This document shows positions 46,092-55,472 of a DNA stretch of 64,000 nucleotides, piece by piece. The DNA comes from Kitasatospora griseola (lineage in GTDB: Bacteria; Actinomycetota; Actinomycetes; Streptomycetales; Streptomycetaceae), in contig NZ_BMRI01000001.1 of assembly GCF_014648555.1 (NCBI RefSeq), positions 464,851 through 528,850 of the forward strand. Direction: 5' to 3'. Position 1 is the first letter of the stretch, and each line of letters opens with the position of its first letter. The position numbers and the translations under genes were made by a program. Under the pieces are notes generated by a model, which saw nothing but the letters and a program-made list of their open reading frames with translations, had not been told where the DNA came from and did no database searches.

Positions 46092-46688
46092 TCAGCGGCG
46101 GCCGAGGAGCTTCCAGGTGAGCGGCAGGGCGCCCATCGCGAGCGCCATCTTCAGCGCGTCGCCGATCAGGTACGGGTACATGCCGAGGCTTGCGGCCCTG
46201 GCCAGCGGGACGTCCAGGGCGAACGCCAGGTACGGCACGCCGACCGCGTAGATCACCAGGCTGCCGAGCGCCATCGCGCCGGCGGTGCGCAGCGGGCTGC
46301 GGTCGGCGCCGCGGCGGGCCAGCGCGCCGGTGAGGGCGGCGGCCAGCACGAAGCCGATCACGTAGCCGAAGGTGGCCATGCCCGCGCCGGAGGCGCCCTC
46401 GGCGAACCAGGGCAGGCCGGCCGCGCCGGCCGCCAGGTAGAGGCCGAGCGCGGCGGCGCCGCGGCGGGCGCCGAGCGCGGTGCCGACCAGCAGCGCGGCG
46501 AAGGTCTGTCCGGTCACCGGCACCGGCGAGCCCGGCACGGGGACGGACAGCTGGGCCGCGATGCCGGTCAGCGCGGCGCCGCCCACCACCAGGGCCAGGT
46601 CGCGGGTCCGCGCGCCGATCCGGGTGGACGCCTGCGGCAGCAGGTCGGCAAGGACGGCGGTGGACGGTGTCGACGCGGCGATGGCCAT
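46092..46688 (-). CDS. bioY: Biotin transporter substrate-binding component BioY
   Basis: A 198-residue, six-helix membrane protein that binds biotin as the S component of an ECF-type transporter. Signatures are PVPVTGQTFAALLVGTALGARRGAAALGLYLAAGAAGLPWFAEG and GYVIGFVLAAALTGALARRG. The start at MAIAAS (46688) has GGGAG six bases upstream, so it is chosen over an upstream ATG. No bioM/bioN neighbour is visible, so it may use a shared energy module or work alone. It is divergent from the permease gene. Confidence 0.9.
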   Translation of the reverse strand: MAIAASTPSTAVLADLLPQASTRIGARTRDLALVVGGAALTGIAAQLSVPVPGSPVPVTGQTFAALLVGTALGARRGAAALGLYLAAGAAGLPWFAEGASGAGMATFGYVIGFVLAAALTGALARRGADRSPLRTAGAMALGSLVIYAVGVPYLAFALDVPLARAASLGMYPYLIGDALKMALAMGALPLTWKLLGRR

Positions 46689-46968
46689 GGCTGCTCCCGG
46701 GATTCCGACGGAATGGATCATCTGTGAACCTACGCGCTGTCAGGGCTCCGCCACCGCGTCGGGGCACGACAAAGCCGACCGGGCCGGGCTTGTCGGGTCC
46801 GGCCTGTGACCAAGCCCTCACCGGGTGCTCACGGTGGCTCCGCCGTCACTGTCCGTCGGAACGGCGTCCGGATGCCGGTCCCGGTTGGGGCGTCCACGTC
46901 ACATGCCGAATAGTGGACAGATCCCTCCGAAATGGTCGGACCGTCACACAGTCTGGAAAACCCTCCGC

Positions 46969-48369
46969 ATGACCCGTACTCCCCCCACCGCCAAGGCGAC
47001 CGCCCGGCCGGCCGTCGACGGCGCGGCCGAGGACACCGGCCTGGCCCACGGACTCAAGCAGCGCCACCTGTCGATGATCGCGCTCGGCGGAGTGATCGGC
47101 GCCGGCCTGTTCGTCGGCTCCGGCTCCGGCATCGCCGCCGCCGGCCCCGCCGTGGTGCTCGCCTTCGCCGCCTCCGGGCTGCTGGTGATGCTGGTGATGC
47201 GGATGCTCGGCGAGATGTCCGCGGCCCGGCCCGCCTCCGGCTCGTTCTCGGTGCACGCCGACCGGGAGATCGGCCCGTGGGCCGGCTTCACCGTCGGCTG
47301 GCTGTTCTGGGTGCTGCTGTGCGTGGGCGTCGCGGTGGAGGCGATCGGTGCGGCCGGCATCGTCTCCGGCTGGCTGCCCGCCGTGCCGTCCTGGGCCTGG
47401 GTCGCGATCTTCATGGCGTTCTTCTGCGCCACCAACCTGGCGGCCGTCCGCAACTTCGGCGAGTTCGAGTTCTGGTTCGCCGCGATCAAGGTGCTGGCGA
47501 TCAGCGCCTTCCTGGTGATCGGCGTGCTGGCCGTGCTCGGCCTGCTGCCCGGCACCGCCTCCCCCGGCGCCGACAACCTGACCGGCCACCACGGCTTCCT
47601 GCCGCACGGCGCGAGCGGGCTGGTCACCGGCCTGCTCGCCTCGGTCTTCGCGTACGGCGGTCTGGAGACCGTCACCATCGCCGCCGCCGAGTCCGAGAAC
47701 CCCCGGCGCAGCGTGGCCCTCGCGGTGCGCACCGCGATGTGGCGGATCGCCCTGTTCTACGTCGGCTCGATGGCGGTGATCGTCACCCTGGTGCCGTGGG
47801 ACGACCCGGCCGTGGTCCGGCCCGGCCCCTACGTGGCCGTGCTGCAGACCCTCGGCATCCCGGGCGCCGCGCAGCTGATGAACGTGGTGGTGCTGATCGC
47901 GCTGCTGTCCGCGATGAACGCCAACATCTACGGCTCGTCCCGGATGGCGCACTCGCTGGTCGCCCGCGGCCACGGCCCCCGGGCGATGGCCCGGCTGTCC
48001 GGCGGCGTCCCGCGGCGCGCGGTGCTGGCGTCCTGCGCGTTCGGGTTCCTCGCCGTGCTGCTCTCCTACTGGTGGCCGGAGACGGTCTTCACCTGGCTGC
48101 TCAACATGGTCGGCGCGGCCGTCCTGGTGGTCTGGGCCTTCATCGCCGTCGCCCAGCTCCGGATGCGCCGCCACGTGCCCGCGGCGCAGCTCCCCGTCCG
48201 GATGTGGGCGTTCCCGTACCTGACGTACGCCGCGCTGGCGGCGATCGCGGTGGTCCTGGTGCTGATGACGATGGACTCCGCCAACCGCATCCAGCTGTAC
48301 TTCACCGCCGGCCTGACGGTCGCGCTGGCGGTCGTCGGCCACCTGCGCAGCCGCCGACCGGCGGTCTGA
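46969..48369 (+). CDS. APC-family amino acid permease
   Basis: A 466-residue transporter with about 12 membrane helices. The first-helix motif GLKQRHLSMIALGGVIGAGLFVGSGSGIAAAGPA is the mark of the AAT/GABA permease group. It also has ESENPRRSVALAVRTAMWRI and SAMNANIYGSSRMAHSLVARGHGPRAM. The substrate cannot be told from sequence alone (GABA, lysine or aromatic amino acids are options). The N-terminal ~27 residues are disordered. The start ATG has only a weak site. It is convergent with the DsbA-like gene, with a strong terminator between. Confidence 0.9.
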   Translation: MTRTPPTAKATARPAVDGAAEDTGLAHGLKQRHLSMIALGGVIGAGLFVGSGSGIAAAGPAVVLAFAASGLLVMLVMRMLGEMSAARPASGSFSVHADREIGPWAGFTVGWLFWVLLCVGVAVEAIGAAGIVSGWLPAVPSWAWVAIFMAFFCATNLAAVRNFGEFEFWFAAIKVLAISAFLVIGVLAVLGLLPGTASPGADNLTGHHGFLPHGASGLVTGLLASVFAYGGLETVTIAAAESENPRRSVALAVRTAMWRIALFYVGSMAVIVTLVPWDDPAVVRPGPYVAVLQTLGIPGAAQLMNVVVLIALLSAMNANIYGSSRMAHSLVARGHGPRAMARLSGGVPRRAVLASCAFGFLAVLLSYWWPETVFTWLLNMVGAAVLVVWAFIAVAQLRMRRHVPAAQLPVRMWAFPYLTYAALAAIAVVLVLMTMDSANRIQLYFTAGLTVALAVVGHLRSRRPAV

Positions 48370-48376
48370 CGCACCT

Positions 48377-48418
48377 GGCGGAGCCCCCGCACCCCGGAGC
48401 GGGTGCGGGGGCTCCGCC
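48377..48418. terminator. Bidirectional terminator between permease and DsbA-like gene
   Basis: 18-bp perfect arms starting GGCGGAGCCCCCGCACCC (48377-48394) and ending at 48418, with a 6-base loop CGGAGC. Confidence 0.9.
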
Positions 48419-48426
48419 GTGCCCGG

Positions 48427-49062
48427 CTACTCGAACGAGGGCCCCGCGGTGCGGGTGCGCTTGATCTCGTAGAAGCCGGGCGTCGACGCCACCAGCAGCG
48501 TGCCGTCCCAGAGCCGGGCCGCGGCCTCGCCGCGCGGCGTCGGGGTGACGACCGGGCCGAAGAAGGCGACCCGGTCGCCGTCCGGGCCCTCCACGGCGAT
48601 GACCGGGGTGCCGACGTCCTCGCCGACCAGGCCGATGCCCTCCCGGTGGGAGGCGCGCAGCTGCTCGTCGAACGCGTCCGTGTCGGCGGCGTCCGCGAGC
48701 TCGGCGGGCAGCCCGGCGGCGGTGAGCGCGGCGACCACGGTCTCCCGGGTGTTGGGCAGGCCCTGGTTGTGGAAGCGGAGGCCGAGTTCGGTGTAGAGCC
48801 GGCCGAGCACCTCCTCGCCGTGCGCCTCGGCGGCGGCGATCAGCACCCGGACCGGGCCCCAGCCGGCGGCCAGCAGCTCGCGGTACTGCTCGGGCACGTC
48901 GTCCCGGTCCTCGTTGAGGACGGACAGGCTCATCACGTGCCAGCGGACGTCCACCGGGCGGAGCCGCTCGACCTCCAGCATCCAGCGGGAGGTCATCCAG
49001 GCCCACGGGCAGATCGGGTCGAACCAGAAGTCGGCGGTCTTGCGGCTGTCGGCAGTGCTCAC
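48427..49062 (-). CDS. DsbA-family oxidoreductase, mycothiol-dependent nitroreductase-like (Rv2466c type)
   Basis: A 211-residue thioredoxin-fold protein. The active site is CPWAW in FWFDPICPWAWMTSRWMLEVE, with only one active-site cysteine, as in Rv2466c. Downstream GTPVIAVEGPDGDRVAFFGPVVTP carries the cis-Pro region, and it ends STPGFYEIKRTRTAGPSFE. Such enzymes use mycothiol as electron donor. The GTG start at 49062 has GGGGAC seven bases upstream and matches homologue length; an ATG at 49077 is the alternative. It is divergent from pepN. Confidence 0.88.
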   Translation of the reverse strand: MSTADSRKTADFWFDPICPWAWMTSRWMLEVERLRPVDVRWHVMSLSVLNEDRDDVPEQYRELLAAGWGPVRVLIAAAEAHGEEVLGRLYTELGLRFHNQGLPNTRETVVAALTAAGLPAELADAADTDAFDEQLRASHREGIGLVGEDVGTPVIAVEGPDGDRVAFFGPVVTPTPRGEAAARLWDGTLLVASTPGFYEIKRTRTAGPSFE

Positions 49063-49250
49063 GTGCGGTGTCCCCATGAATCGGCGGTCGAGCGGTGCGG
49101 GGTCTCCCCCGCGGAGCTGCAACCCGGACCCGGCCGTGATGATTCCTCGCCCAGTGCAATGGCACCGTGGGGAGGGCGTGAAAGGATTGCCCCCGACGGG
49201 GTGCCATGAACACTCCGAAAGCCGTGTGTTCCGTACAGAGGAGTACCGCC

Positions 49251-51818
49251 GTGCCGGGCAAGAACCTGAGCCGTGAGGAGGCCCGAGACCGGGCCGGGAT
49301 CATCCGGGTGGAGAGCTACCGCGTCCACCTGGACGTGAGTGCGGCGGCCGACCCCGGCCGACCCACCTTCCGTTCCACCACCCGGATTTCGTTCGACTGC
49401 AGCACCCCGGGCGCGTCGAGCTTCGCCGACCTGCTCGCCCCCGAGGTGGTCTCCGTCGAGCTGAACGGGCGCCGGCTCGACCCGGCCGAGGTGTTCGACG
49501 GGGCCCGGGTCGCGCTGCCGGAGCTCGCCGCGCACAACGAGCTGACGGTGGTCGCCGAGTGCGCCTACAGCCGCACCGGCGAGGGCCTGCACCGCTTCGT
49601 CGACCCGGTGGACGGCGAGACCTACCTGTACACCCACTACGAGCCGGCCGACGCCCGCCGGGTGTTCGCCGACTTCGAACAGCCCGATCTGAAGGCCCCG
49701 TTCAGCTTCACGGTGACCGCTCCCGCGGCCTGGGACGTGTACGCCAACGCGGTGCACGAGAGGATCACCGAGGACGGCGCCGCCCGCACCTGGGAGTTCG
49801 CGCCGACCGAGCCGATCTCCACCTACCTGACCGCCGTGGTGGCCGGCCCGTACCACGTGGTGCGCGACCACTACTCGCGCAGGCTGGCCGACGGCAGCGT
49901 GCTGGAGATCCCGCTCGCCGCCACCTGCCGCCGGTCGCTGGCCCCCTACTTCGACGCCGACGAGATCCTCACCGTCACCAAGCAGGGCCTGGACTTCTTC
50001 CACGACGAGTTCGACTACCCGTACCCGTTCGGCAAGTACGACCAGTGCTTCGTCCCCGAGTACAACATCGGTGCGATGGAGAACCCCGGCTGCGTGACCT
50101 TCCGCGAGGAGTTCATCTACCGCTCGAAGGTCACCGAGGCCGCCTACGAGGCGCGCGCCAACGTGATCCTGCACGAGATGGCGCACATGTGGTTCGGCGA
50201 CCTGGTCACCATGAAGTGGTGGGACGACCTGTGGCTGAAGGAGTCGTTCGCCGACTTCATGGGCTCCTTCGCGCAGATCGAGGCCACCAAGTACAGCGCC
50301 GCCTGGATCACCTTCGCCAACCGCCGCAAGGCCTGGGCGTACCGGCAGGACCAGTTCCCCACCACCCACCCGATCACCGCGGACATCCGCGACCTGGAGG
50401 ACGCCAAGCTCAACTTCGACGGCATCACCTACGCCAAGGGCGCGTCCGTCCTCAAGCAGCTGGTCGCCTACGTCGGCCGGGACGCGTTCTTCGAGGGCGC
50501 CCGCCGCTACTTCAAGAAGCACGCCTTCGGCAACACCGTCCTCGGCGACCTGCTGGACGCCCTGGAGGAGACCAGCGGCCGCGACCTGCGCAGCTGGTCC
50601 GCCGCCTGGCTGCAGACCTCCGGCGTCAACACCCTCACCCCCGAGATCACCTACGACGCCGAGGGCCGGATCACCGAACTGGCGATCCGCCAGGACGGCG
50701 AGGTCATCCGCCCGCACCGGATCGCGGTCGGTCTGTACGACCTCGCCGAGGACGGCGCGCTGCGCCGCACCGACCGCTACGAGCTGGACGTCACCGGCGC
50801 CCGCACCGTGGTCGCCGACGCGGCCGGCCGTTCCCTGCCCGCGCTGGTGCTGCTCAACGACGACGACCTGACGTACTGCAAGGTCCGCTTCGACGAGCGC
50901 TCGCTGGAGACCCTGCGCACCGGCCTCGGCGACCTCACCGGCGAGACCGGCCTGGCCCGGGCGCTGGCCTGGTCCGCGGTGTGGAACCTGACCCGGGACG
51001 GGCTGATGCCCACCCGCGACTACCTCGACCTGGTGCAGCGCTTCGCCGGCCGGGAGTCCGACATCGGCGTGCTGCAGTCCCTGCACCAGCAGGCCGGCAC
51101 CGCCCTGGAGCTGTACGCCGACCCGGCCCGCCGCGCCGAGTACGGCACCGCGCTCGCCGAGGTCGCGCTGCGCGAGCTCTCGCAGGCCGCCCCCGGCAGC
51201 GACCACCAGCTCGCCTGGGCCCGATTCCTGGCCGACACCGCCGAGCGCGCCGACCACCTGCAGCTGCTGCGCGGCCTGCTGGAGGACACCGCCCGGATCG
51301 ACGGCCTGACGGTGGACCAGGAACTGCGCTGGAGCTTCTGGCTGGCCCTCGCCGCCAACGGCGACGCCGGCACCGAGGAGCTGGCCGCCGAACTGGCCCG
51401 CGACAACACCGCCAGCGGCCGCCGCCAGCACACCCAGTGCCTGGCCGCGCTGCCCACCCCGGAGGCCAAGGCCGCGGCCTGGAGCGCCGTGGTCGACTCC
51501 GACGAGCTGCCCAACGCCCTGGTCGAGGCGCAGATCGCCGGCTTCGGCCAGGCCGGGCAGCGCGAGCTGACGGCCGGCTACGCCGAGCCGTACTTCGCGA
51601 TGCTGGAGTCGATCTGGGCGGACCGCTCGATCGAGATCGCGATGCGGATCGTCGGCGGCTTCTTCCCGCAGTACCAGACCACGCCCGAGACCCTGGCGGC
51701 CACCGACGCCTGGCTGACCGCCCACCAGGACGCCGCGCCCGCGCTGCGCCGCCTGGTGCTGGAGTGCCGCGACGACCTGGACCGCGCCCTGCGCGCCCAG
51801 GCCTGCGACGTCCAGTAG
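49251..51818 (+). CDS. pepN: Aminopeptidase N (M1 family)
   Basis: An 855-residue cytoplasmic zinc aminopeptidase that removes N-terminal residues. It has GAMENPG at 274-280 (substrate-amine site) and HEMAH at 308-312 with E331 (HExxH-18-E). Domain order is the N-terminal beta domain, catalytic thermolysin-like domain and C-terminal ERAP1-like helical domain from about 540. The GTG start at 49251 has GAGGAG eight bases upstream. It is the last gene that fits the nadD-to-pepN core order. Confidence 0.96.
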   Translation: MPGKNLSREEARDRAGIIRVESYRVHLDVSAAADPGRPTFRSTTRISFDCSTPGASSFADLLAPEVVSVELNGRRLDPAEVFDGARVALPELAAHNELTVVAECAYSRTGEGLHRFVDPVDGETYLYTHYEPADARRVFADFEQPDLKAPFSFTVTAPAAWDVYANAVHERITEDGAARTWEFAPTEPISTYLTAVVAGPYHVVRDHYSRRLADGSVLEIPLAATCRRSLAPYFDADEILTVTKQGLDFFHDEFDYPYPFGKYDQCFVPEYNIGAMENPGCVTFREEFIYRSKVTEAAYEARANVILHEMAHMWFGDLVTMKWWDDLWLKESFADFMGSFAQIEATKYSAAWITFANRRKAWAYRQDQFPTTHPITADIRDLEDAKLNFDGITYAKGASVLKQLVAYVGRDAFFEGARRYFKKHAFGNTVLGDLLDALEETSGRDLRSWSAAWLQTSGVNTLTPEITYDAEGRITELAIRQDGEVIRPHRIAVGLYDLAEDGALRRTDRYELDVTGARTVVADAAGRSLPALVLLNDDDLTYCKVRFDERSLETLRTGLGDLTGETGLARALAWSAVWNLTRDGLMPTRDYLDLVQRFAGRESDIGVLQSLHQQAGTALELYADPARRAEYGTALAEVALRELSQAAPGSDHQLAWARFLADTAERADHLQLLRGLLEDTARIDGLTVDQELRWSFWLALAANGDAGTEELAAELARDNTASGRRQHTQCLAALPTPEAKAAAWSAVVDSDELPNALVEAQIAGFGQAGQRELTAGYAEPYFAMLESIWADRSIEIAMRIVGGFFPQYQTTPETLAATDAWLTAHQDAAPALRRLVLECRDDLDRALRAQACDVQ

Positions 51819-51834
51819 CCCACCCGCGCACAAC

Positions 51835-51873
51835 GGCCCGGCCCCCGCTCCGAGTTGGAACGGGGGCCGGGCC
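51835..51873. terminator. Terminator between pepN and ngcG
   Basis: GGCCCGGCCCCCG (51835-51847) pairs with CGGGGGCCGGGCC (51861-51873). The 13-base loop contains an extra TCC/GGA pair and TT follows. It serves convergent genes. Confidence 0.8.
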
Positions 51874-51892
51874 TTCTGCCGTACGGCGGGCG

Positions 51893-52831
51893 CTACTTGA
51901 GGGTGGCGGAGGTCAGACCCGCCTGGACCTGGCGCTGGAAGGACAGGTACACCACCAGCACCGGCAGCATCGCGATCGTCATGCCGGCGAACAGCGCCGG
52001 GGCGTCGCTCTTGTAGCCGGACTGCAGGGCCAGGTTGACCAGGCCCTGGGCGAGCATCGAGTGGTCGGCCTCGCCGGCCGTGGTGGGCTGCATCAGGGTG
52101 ACCGGCAGGATGTACTGGTTCCACTGGCCGAGCACGTTGAAGATGCCCACGCTGATCAGGCCGGGCTTGGCCATCGGCACCATGATCTGGAAGAACGTCC
52201 GGGTGTGCGAGCAGCCGTCCAGCATCGCGGCCTCGTGCACCGCGCTCGGCAGGGTGCGGAAGAACGAGTACATGAAGAACACGGTGAACGGCAGCGAGTA
52301 GGCGACGTACACCAGGATCAGGCCGGCGTAGCTGTTCAGGCCGAGGTACGGCGAGATCTCACCGAGGTTGCGGACCATGAAGAACAGCGGCACCAGGGCC
52401 AGGTACACCGGGAACATCGAACCCGCGACGAACAGGTAGTAGATGAACCGGTTGCCCTTGAACTCGTAGCGGGCCAGCACGTAGGCGGCCATCGAGCCGA
52501 GCAGCATGGTCAGCGTGACGGAGCCCAGCAGCACGATGACGGTGTTGGCGAAGAAGCCGCCGATGCCCTTGGACCAGGCGCGGGAGAAGGCGTCGAAGCC
52601 CCAGTGGGCCGGCCAGCTCCAGGCCGAGCCGTTGATCTGCGCGTCGGTCTTGAACGAGCCGAGGACGACCCAGAGCAGCGGCAGGAGGATCAGCACGGCC
52701 CAGACGGCCAGGAAGCCGTGCGAGAAGACGTTCAGTACGCCGCCGCCGTCGGCGAAGCGCTGGTCCTTGCCCGGCTCGGGCTTGGTGCCGCGCTGACCGG
52801 GGACGCTCGCGGTCTTGTCGAGAGTGGTCAT
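51893..52831 (-). CDS. ngcG: ABC transporter permease NgcG-like (N-acetylglucosamine/chitobiose uptake)
   Basis: A 312-residue inner-membrane permease of the sugar MalG type with about six helices. The cytoplasmic EAA loop is EAAMLDGCSHTRTFFQIMVPMAKPGL, which docks to the ATPase. The N-terminal ~30 residues are polar and cytoplasmic. Context (substrate-binding NgcE-like lipoprotein and NgcF) gives the specificity. The ATPase gene is absent; Streptomyces uses the shared MsiK for such systems (established). It starts 13 bases after the NgcF-like gene. Confidence 0.85.
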   Translation of the reverse strand: MTTLDKTASVPGQRGTKPEPGKDQRFADGGGVLNVFSHGFLAVWAVLILLPLLWVVLGSFKTDAQINGSAWSWPAHWGFDAFSRAWSKGIGGFFANTVIVLLGSVTLTMLLGSMAAYVLARYEFKGNRFIYYLFVAGSMFPVYLALVPLFFMVRNLGEISPYLGLNSYAGLILVYVAYSLPFTVFFMYSFFRTLPSAVHEAAMLDGCSHTRTFFQIMVPMAKPGLISVGIFNVLGQWNQYILPVTLMQPTTAGEADHSMLAQGLVNLALQSGYKSDAPALFAGMTIAMLPVLVVYLSFQRQVQAGLTSATLK

Positions 52832-52844
52832 GTCCGGTCCCCGC

Positions 52845-53777
52845 TCAGTACTCGATCTTGTCGCGCTTGGTGGCCCACAGCGAGACGATGGTCAGAATGA
52901 GGGTGAAGAAGAAGATCACCACACCCATCGCACAGGCGTAGCCCGCCTCGCCGTTGCGCAGGAAGCTGCGCATCAGGTAGGTCGAGATGAGCTCGCTGTG
53001 GTGGTCGGGACCACCGCCGAAGTACGCGCCGGGAGTGATCGAGGAGACCAGCGCGAAGGCGTCCATGGCGACGATGGCCAGGTAGACCCAGGCGGTCTGG
53101 ACGGTCTCCCAGAGCAGCGGCAGGGTGATCTTGAAGAAGGTCTGGCCGCGCTTGGCGCCGTCCAGCAGGGCGGCCTCGTAGATGTCCTTCGGGATGCCCT
53201 GCATGGCGGCCGAGAACAGCACCAGGTAGAAGCCGACGCCGGACCAGACCAGCACCGCCAGCACGCACCACATGACCAGGTCGGGGTCGGACAGCCACTG
53301 CACCGGGTCGTTCACGGTGGCCAGGCCGAGCTTGATCAGGATGCCGTTGGCCAGGCCGGACTGGTCGGTGCGGTACACCGCGCCCCAGAGCACGGCGAGG
53401 ATGGCGATCGACAGCACCTGCGGGAAGAAGAAGACGACCTTGTAGAACGGCGCGCCCTTGACGCCCTGCACGCCGCCGGTGCCGCCCTTGCCGCCGACGT
53501 TCAGCATGAAGGCGAAGAACAGCGCGATCAGGATGGTGACGACCGGCAGCAGGATCAGCAGCAGCAGGTTGTGCCAGAGGGCACCGGCGAAGACCTCGTC
53601 ATCGAGGAGTCTCGTGTAGTTGTCCAGGCCGATGAAATCCATCTCCTGGCTCGCCCCGGACCAGTTGGTCAGGGAGTATCCGAAGGTCTGCAGGTACGGC
53701 CAGAGCACCAGGCCGACGTACAGCACGATCGGAAGGAAGAGGAACCCCACGATGAAGGGGTACTTGCCGTGACGCAT
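52845..53777 (-). CDS. ngcF: ABC transporter permease NgcF-like (N-acetylglucosamine/chitobiose uptake)
   Basis: A 310-residue MalF-type permease with about six helices (e.g. FIVGFLFLPIVLYVGLVLWPYL). Its EAA loop is EAALLDGAKRGQTFFKITLPLLWETV. The ATG at 53777 (MRHGKYPF) has AGGAGA about eight bases upstream and is preferred over an in-frame start 11 codons earlier. It follows the NgcE-like gene and pairs with NgcG. Confidence 0.85.
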   Translation of the reverse strand: MRHGKYPFIVGFLFLPIVLYVGLVLWPYLQTFGYSLTNWSGASQEMDFIGLDNYTRLLDDEVFAGALWHNLLLLILLPVVTILIALFFAFMLNVGGKGGTGGVQGVKGAPFYKVVFFFPQVLSIAILAVLWGAVYRTDQSGLANGILIKLGLATVNDPVQWLSDPDLVMWCVLAVLVWSGVGFYLVLFSAAMQGIPKDIYEAALLDGAKRGQTFFKITLPLLWETVQTAWVYLAIVAMDAFALVSSITPGAYFGGGPDHHSELISTYLMRSFLRNGEAGYACAMGVVIFFFTLILTIVSLWATKRDKIEY

Positions 53778-53853
53778 GGTCACTTTCTCCTGTCCGTCAG
53801 GAAGACGCACCGGGGGCGTCTCGATGCCCCCGGTGCGTTGATCGAGTGACCGA

Positions 53854-55260
53854 TCAGGCGGTCTTGTTCTTGGTGGCCGATTCCTTGGCGCGCTTGATCC
53901 ACTCGGCGGGAGTGATGCGCTTGGCCATCAGCTCGCCCGAGGCGTTCTGCAGGTCCTCGTCGAACTTCGAAGCGGTGTTCGGGTACTGGAAGTTGAAGGT
54001 CTTGTCGCCCGCGGCCTTCAGTGCCACCACGGTGGAGGCGGTGCCCGGCTTCAGCTGGACCTCCGGGCCGACACCGTCCTTCAGGCAGGTGAGGCTGTTG
54101 GCGGTCTGGGCGAACTTGCCCGAGGCCTCCTTGGTCAGCATCATCCGCAGGAACTCCAGGCCGCCGGCCACGTTCTTGGCCTTCGACGGGACGATGAACG
54201 GCTCGCCTGCGCCGGCCCGGATGGCCTCGAAGGGCAGCTTGTCGCCGGGCAGCGACGGCATCGGCAGGAACTTCATGTCGAAGTCGGCCGGGGTGGTCGG
54301 CAGCTGCTCGTTCTCCAGCCAGGAGCCGGACGGGATGAACGCGGCCTTGTACTGGTTCCACGCCGTCTGCGACTCGGTGTGGGTCATGCCGTTGGTGCCG
54401 GGGAGCAGGAAGTCCTTGTCGACGATCTGGTAGAACGCGTCGAGCACGGTCTTCACGGCCGGGTCGTCCCACGCGGCGGCGTCGAGGGAGTCGATCCGCT
54501 TCATGAGGTCCAGGCCGCCCTGCTTGGCGATCATGTCCATCATGACGACGTTGATGTAGTACGGGTACTTGCCCTGGTGCGCGACCGGGGCGATGCCCTT
54601 GGCCTTGATCTGCTCGCACAGGGTGATGAACTCGGCCCAGGTCTTCGGCGCGGTCCAGCCGTTGTCCTTGAACAGCTTGCCGGAGTACCACCAGCCGAAC
54701 ACGGTGTACACGTAGGACAGGTTGTAGACCTTGCCCTTGACCGTGCCGGAGTCGATCGTGCCGGGCATCAGCACGTCGCGGATCTTCTTCGACGGGTCGT
54801 CGATGTACGGCGCGTCCAGCAGCGGGGCCAGGTCGGTGAGCTGGTTGGAGTCCGCGAGGACGTCCAGCTTCATCTGCTTGGCGCCCGAGTCGTCGATGAC
54901 GTCCGGCGGGGAGCCGGCGTTGAAGCGCGGCTGCAGCTTGCCGGTGACGTCCTTGTCGGCCTGGTGGTTGATCTTCGCACCCGGGAACTGCTTCGAGTAG
55001 ATCGCCTCGAACGCCTTGGCGTACTCGTTGCCGTAGCCGCCGTCGAAGATGAAGACCTCAAGACCGTCGGCGTCCTTCACCCCGAACGGGTTCTTGGCGT
55101 CGCTCAAGTTGTAGCCGCCGGCCGCCTTGGTGCCCTTGTCGGAGCTCCCGGTACCGCCGGCGCAGGCCGCGAGCAGCGAGCTGCTGCCGGCCGCCAGGAC
55201 GGTGATCGCGGCCGCGCGCTTGAACAGGTCGCGGCGGTTGTACTCAGTTGCAGAGCCCAT
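53854..55260 (-). CDS. ngcE: NgcE-like N-acetylglucosamine/chitobiose-binding lipoprotein
   Basis: A 468-residue extracytoplasmic binding protein. The N-terminus has a twin-arginine signal (NRRDLFKRA) and a lipobox LLAAC (C33), so it is a Tat-exported lipoprotein. Stretches such as VFIFDGGYGNEYAKAFE and KLQPRFNAGSPPDVIDDSGAKQMKLDVL agree closely with the NgcE family as I recall it. So do QLTDLAPLLDAPYIDDPSKKIRDVLMPG and ESQTAWNQYKAAFIPSGSWLENEQ. It captures GlcNAc and diacetylchitobiose released by chitinases. The 379-base upstream region carries several palindromes and a DasR-like site over a possible promoter. Confidence 0.88.
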   Translation of the reverse strand: MGSATEYNRRDLFKRAAAITVLAAGSSSLLAACAGGTGSSDKGTKAAGGYNLSDAKNPFGVKDADGLEVFIFDGGYGNEYAKAFEAIYSKQFPGAKINHQADKDVTGKLQPRFNAGSPPDVIDDSGAKQMKLDVLADSNQLTDLAPLLDAPYIDDPSKKIRDVLMPGTIDSGTVKGKVYNLSYVYTVFGWWYSGKLFKDNGWTAPKTWAEFITLCEQIKAKGIAPVAHQGKYPYYINVVMMDMIAKQGGLDLMKRIDSLDAAAWDDPAVKTVLDAFYQIVDKDFLLPGTNGMTHTESQTAWNQYKAAFIPSGSWLENEQLPTTPADFDMKFLPMPSLPGDKLPFEAIRAGAGEPFIVPSKAKNVAGGLEFLRMMLTKEASGKFAQTANSLTCLKDGVGPEVQLKPGTASTVVALKAAGDKTFNFQYPNTASKFDEDLQNASGELMAKRITPAEWIKRAKESATKNKTA

Positions 55261-55298
55261 GCGTGCCCTAACCCCTCAGTTCCAGAAGATGTGAGCCG

Positions 55299-55319
55299 AA
55301 GCTGACGTCACGTCAACTT
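55299..55319 (-). promoter_or_regulatory. 21-bp palindrome near ngcE start
   Basis: Arms AAGCTGACG (55299-55307) and CGTCAACTT (55311-55319) match at 8 of 9 positions around TCA. It lies about 40-60 bases before the ngcE start, where a repressor could act. Confidence 0.5.
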
Positions 55320-55379
55320 CCTTGGCCCGAAAGGTGCCCAGCGGCGAAGATGCCGGTCAGAGGCTGTGTGATGATGCGC

Positions 55380-55395
55380 AAAGGTATAGTCCACT
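55380..55395 (-). promoter_or_regulatory. DasR-like operator overlapping a possible ngcE promoter
   Basis: On the minus strand AGTGGACTATACCTTT matches 12 of 16 positions of ASTGGTCTAGACCAST. It overlaps TATACC, a possible -10 that is preceded at 17 bases by TTGCTG as -35. DasR bound here would block transcription. Confidence 0.6.
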
Positions 55396-55472
55396 GTTCA
55401 TCTGACAGCAATAGGCCGCCGGTCTGATAACAAACCTGACAGTCAAAGCGTTGTCGGCGGTGCAGCATGTGC

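Noticed and set aside
46689-46968. BioQ- or BirA-type operator between bioY and the permease
   Set aside because: Only an isolated TGAAC is present, without a matching inverted half-site.
49063-49122. Upstream starts for the DsbA-like gene
   Set aside because: The GTG at 49062 has GGGGAC at good spacing and gives the homologue-like N-terminus; the upstream ATG lacks a ribosome site.
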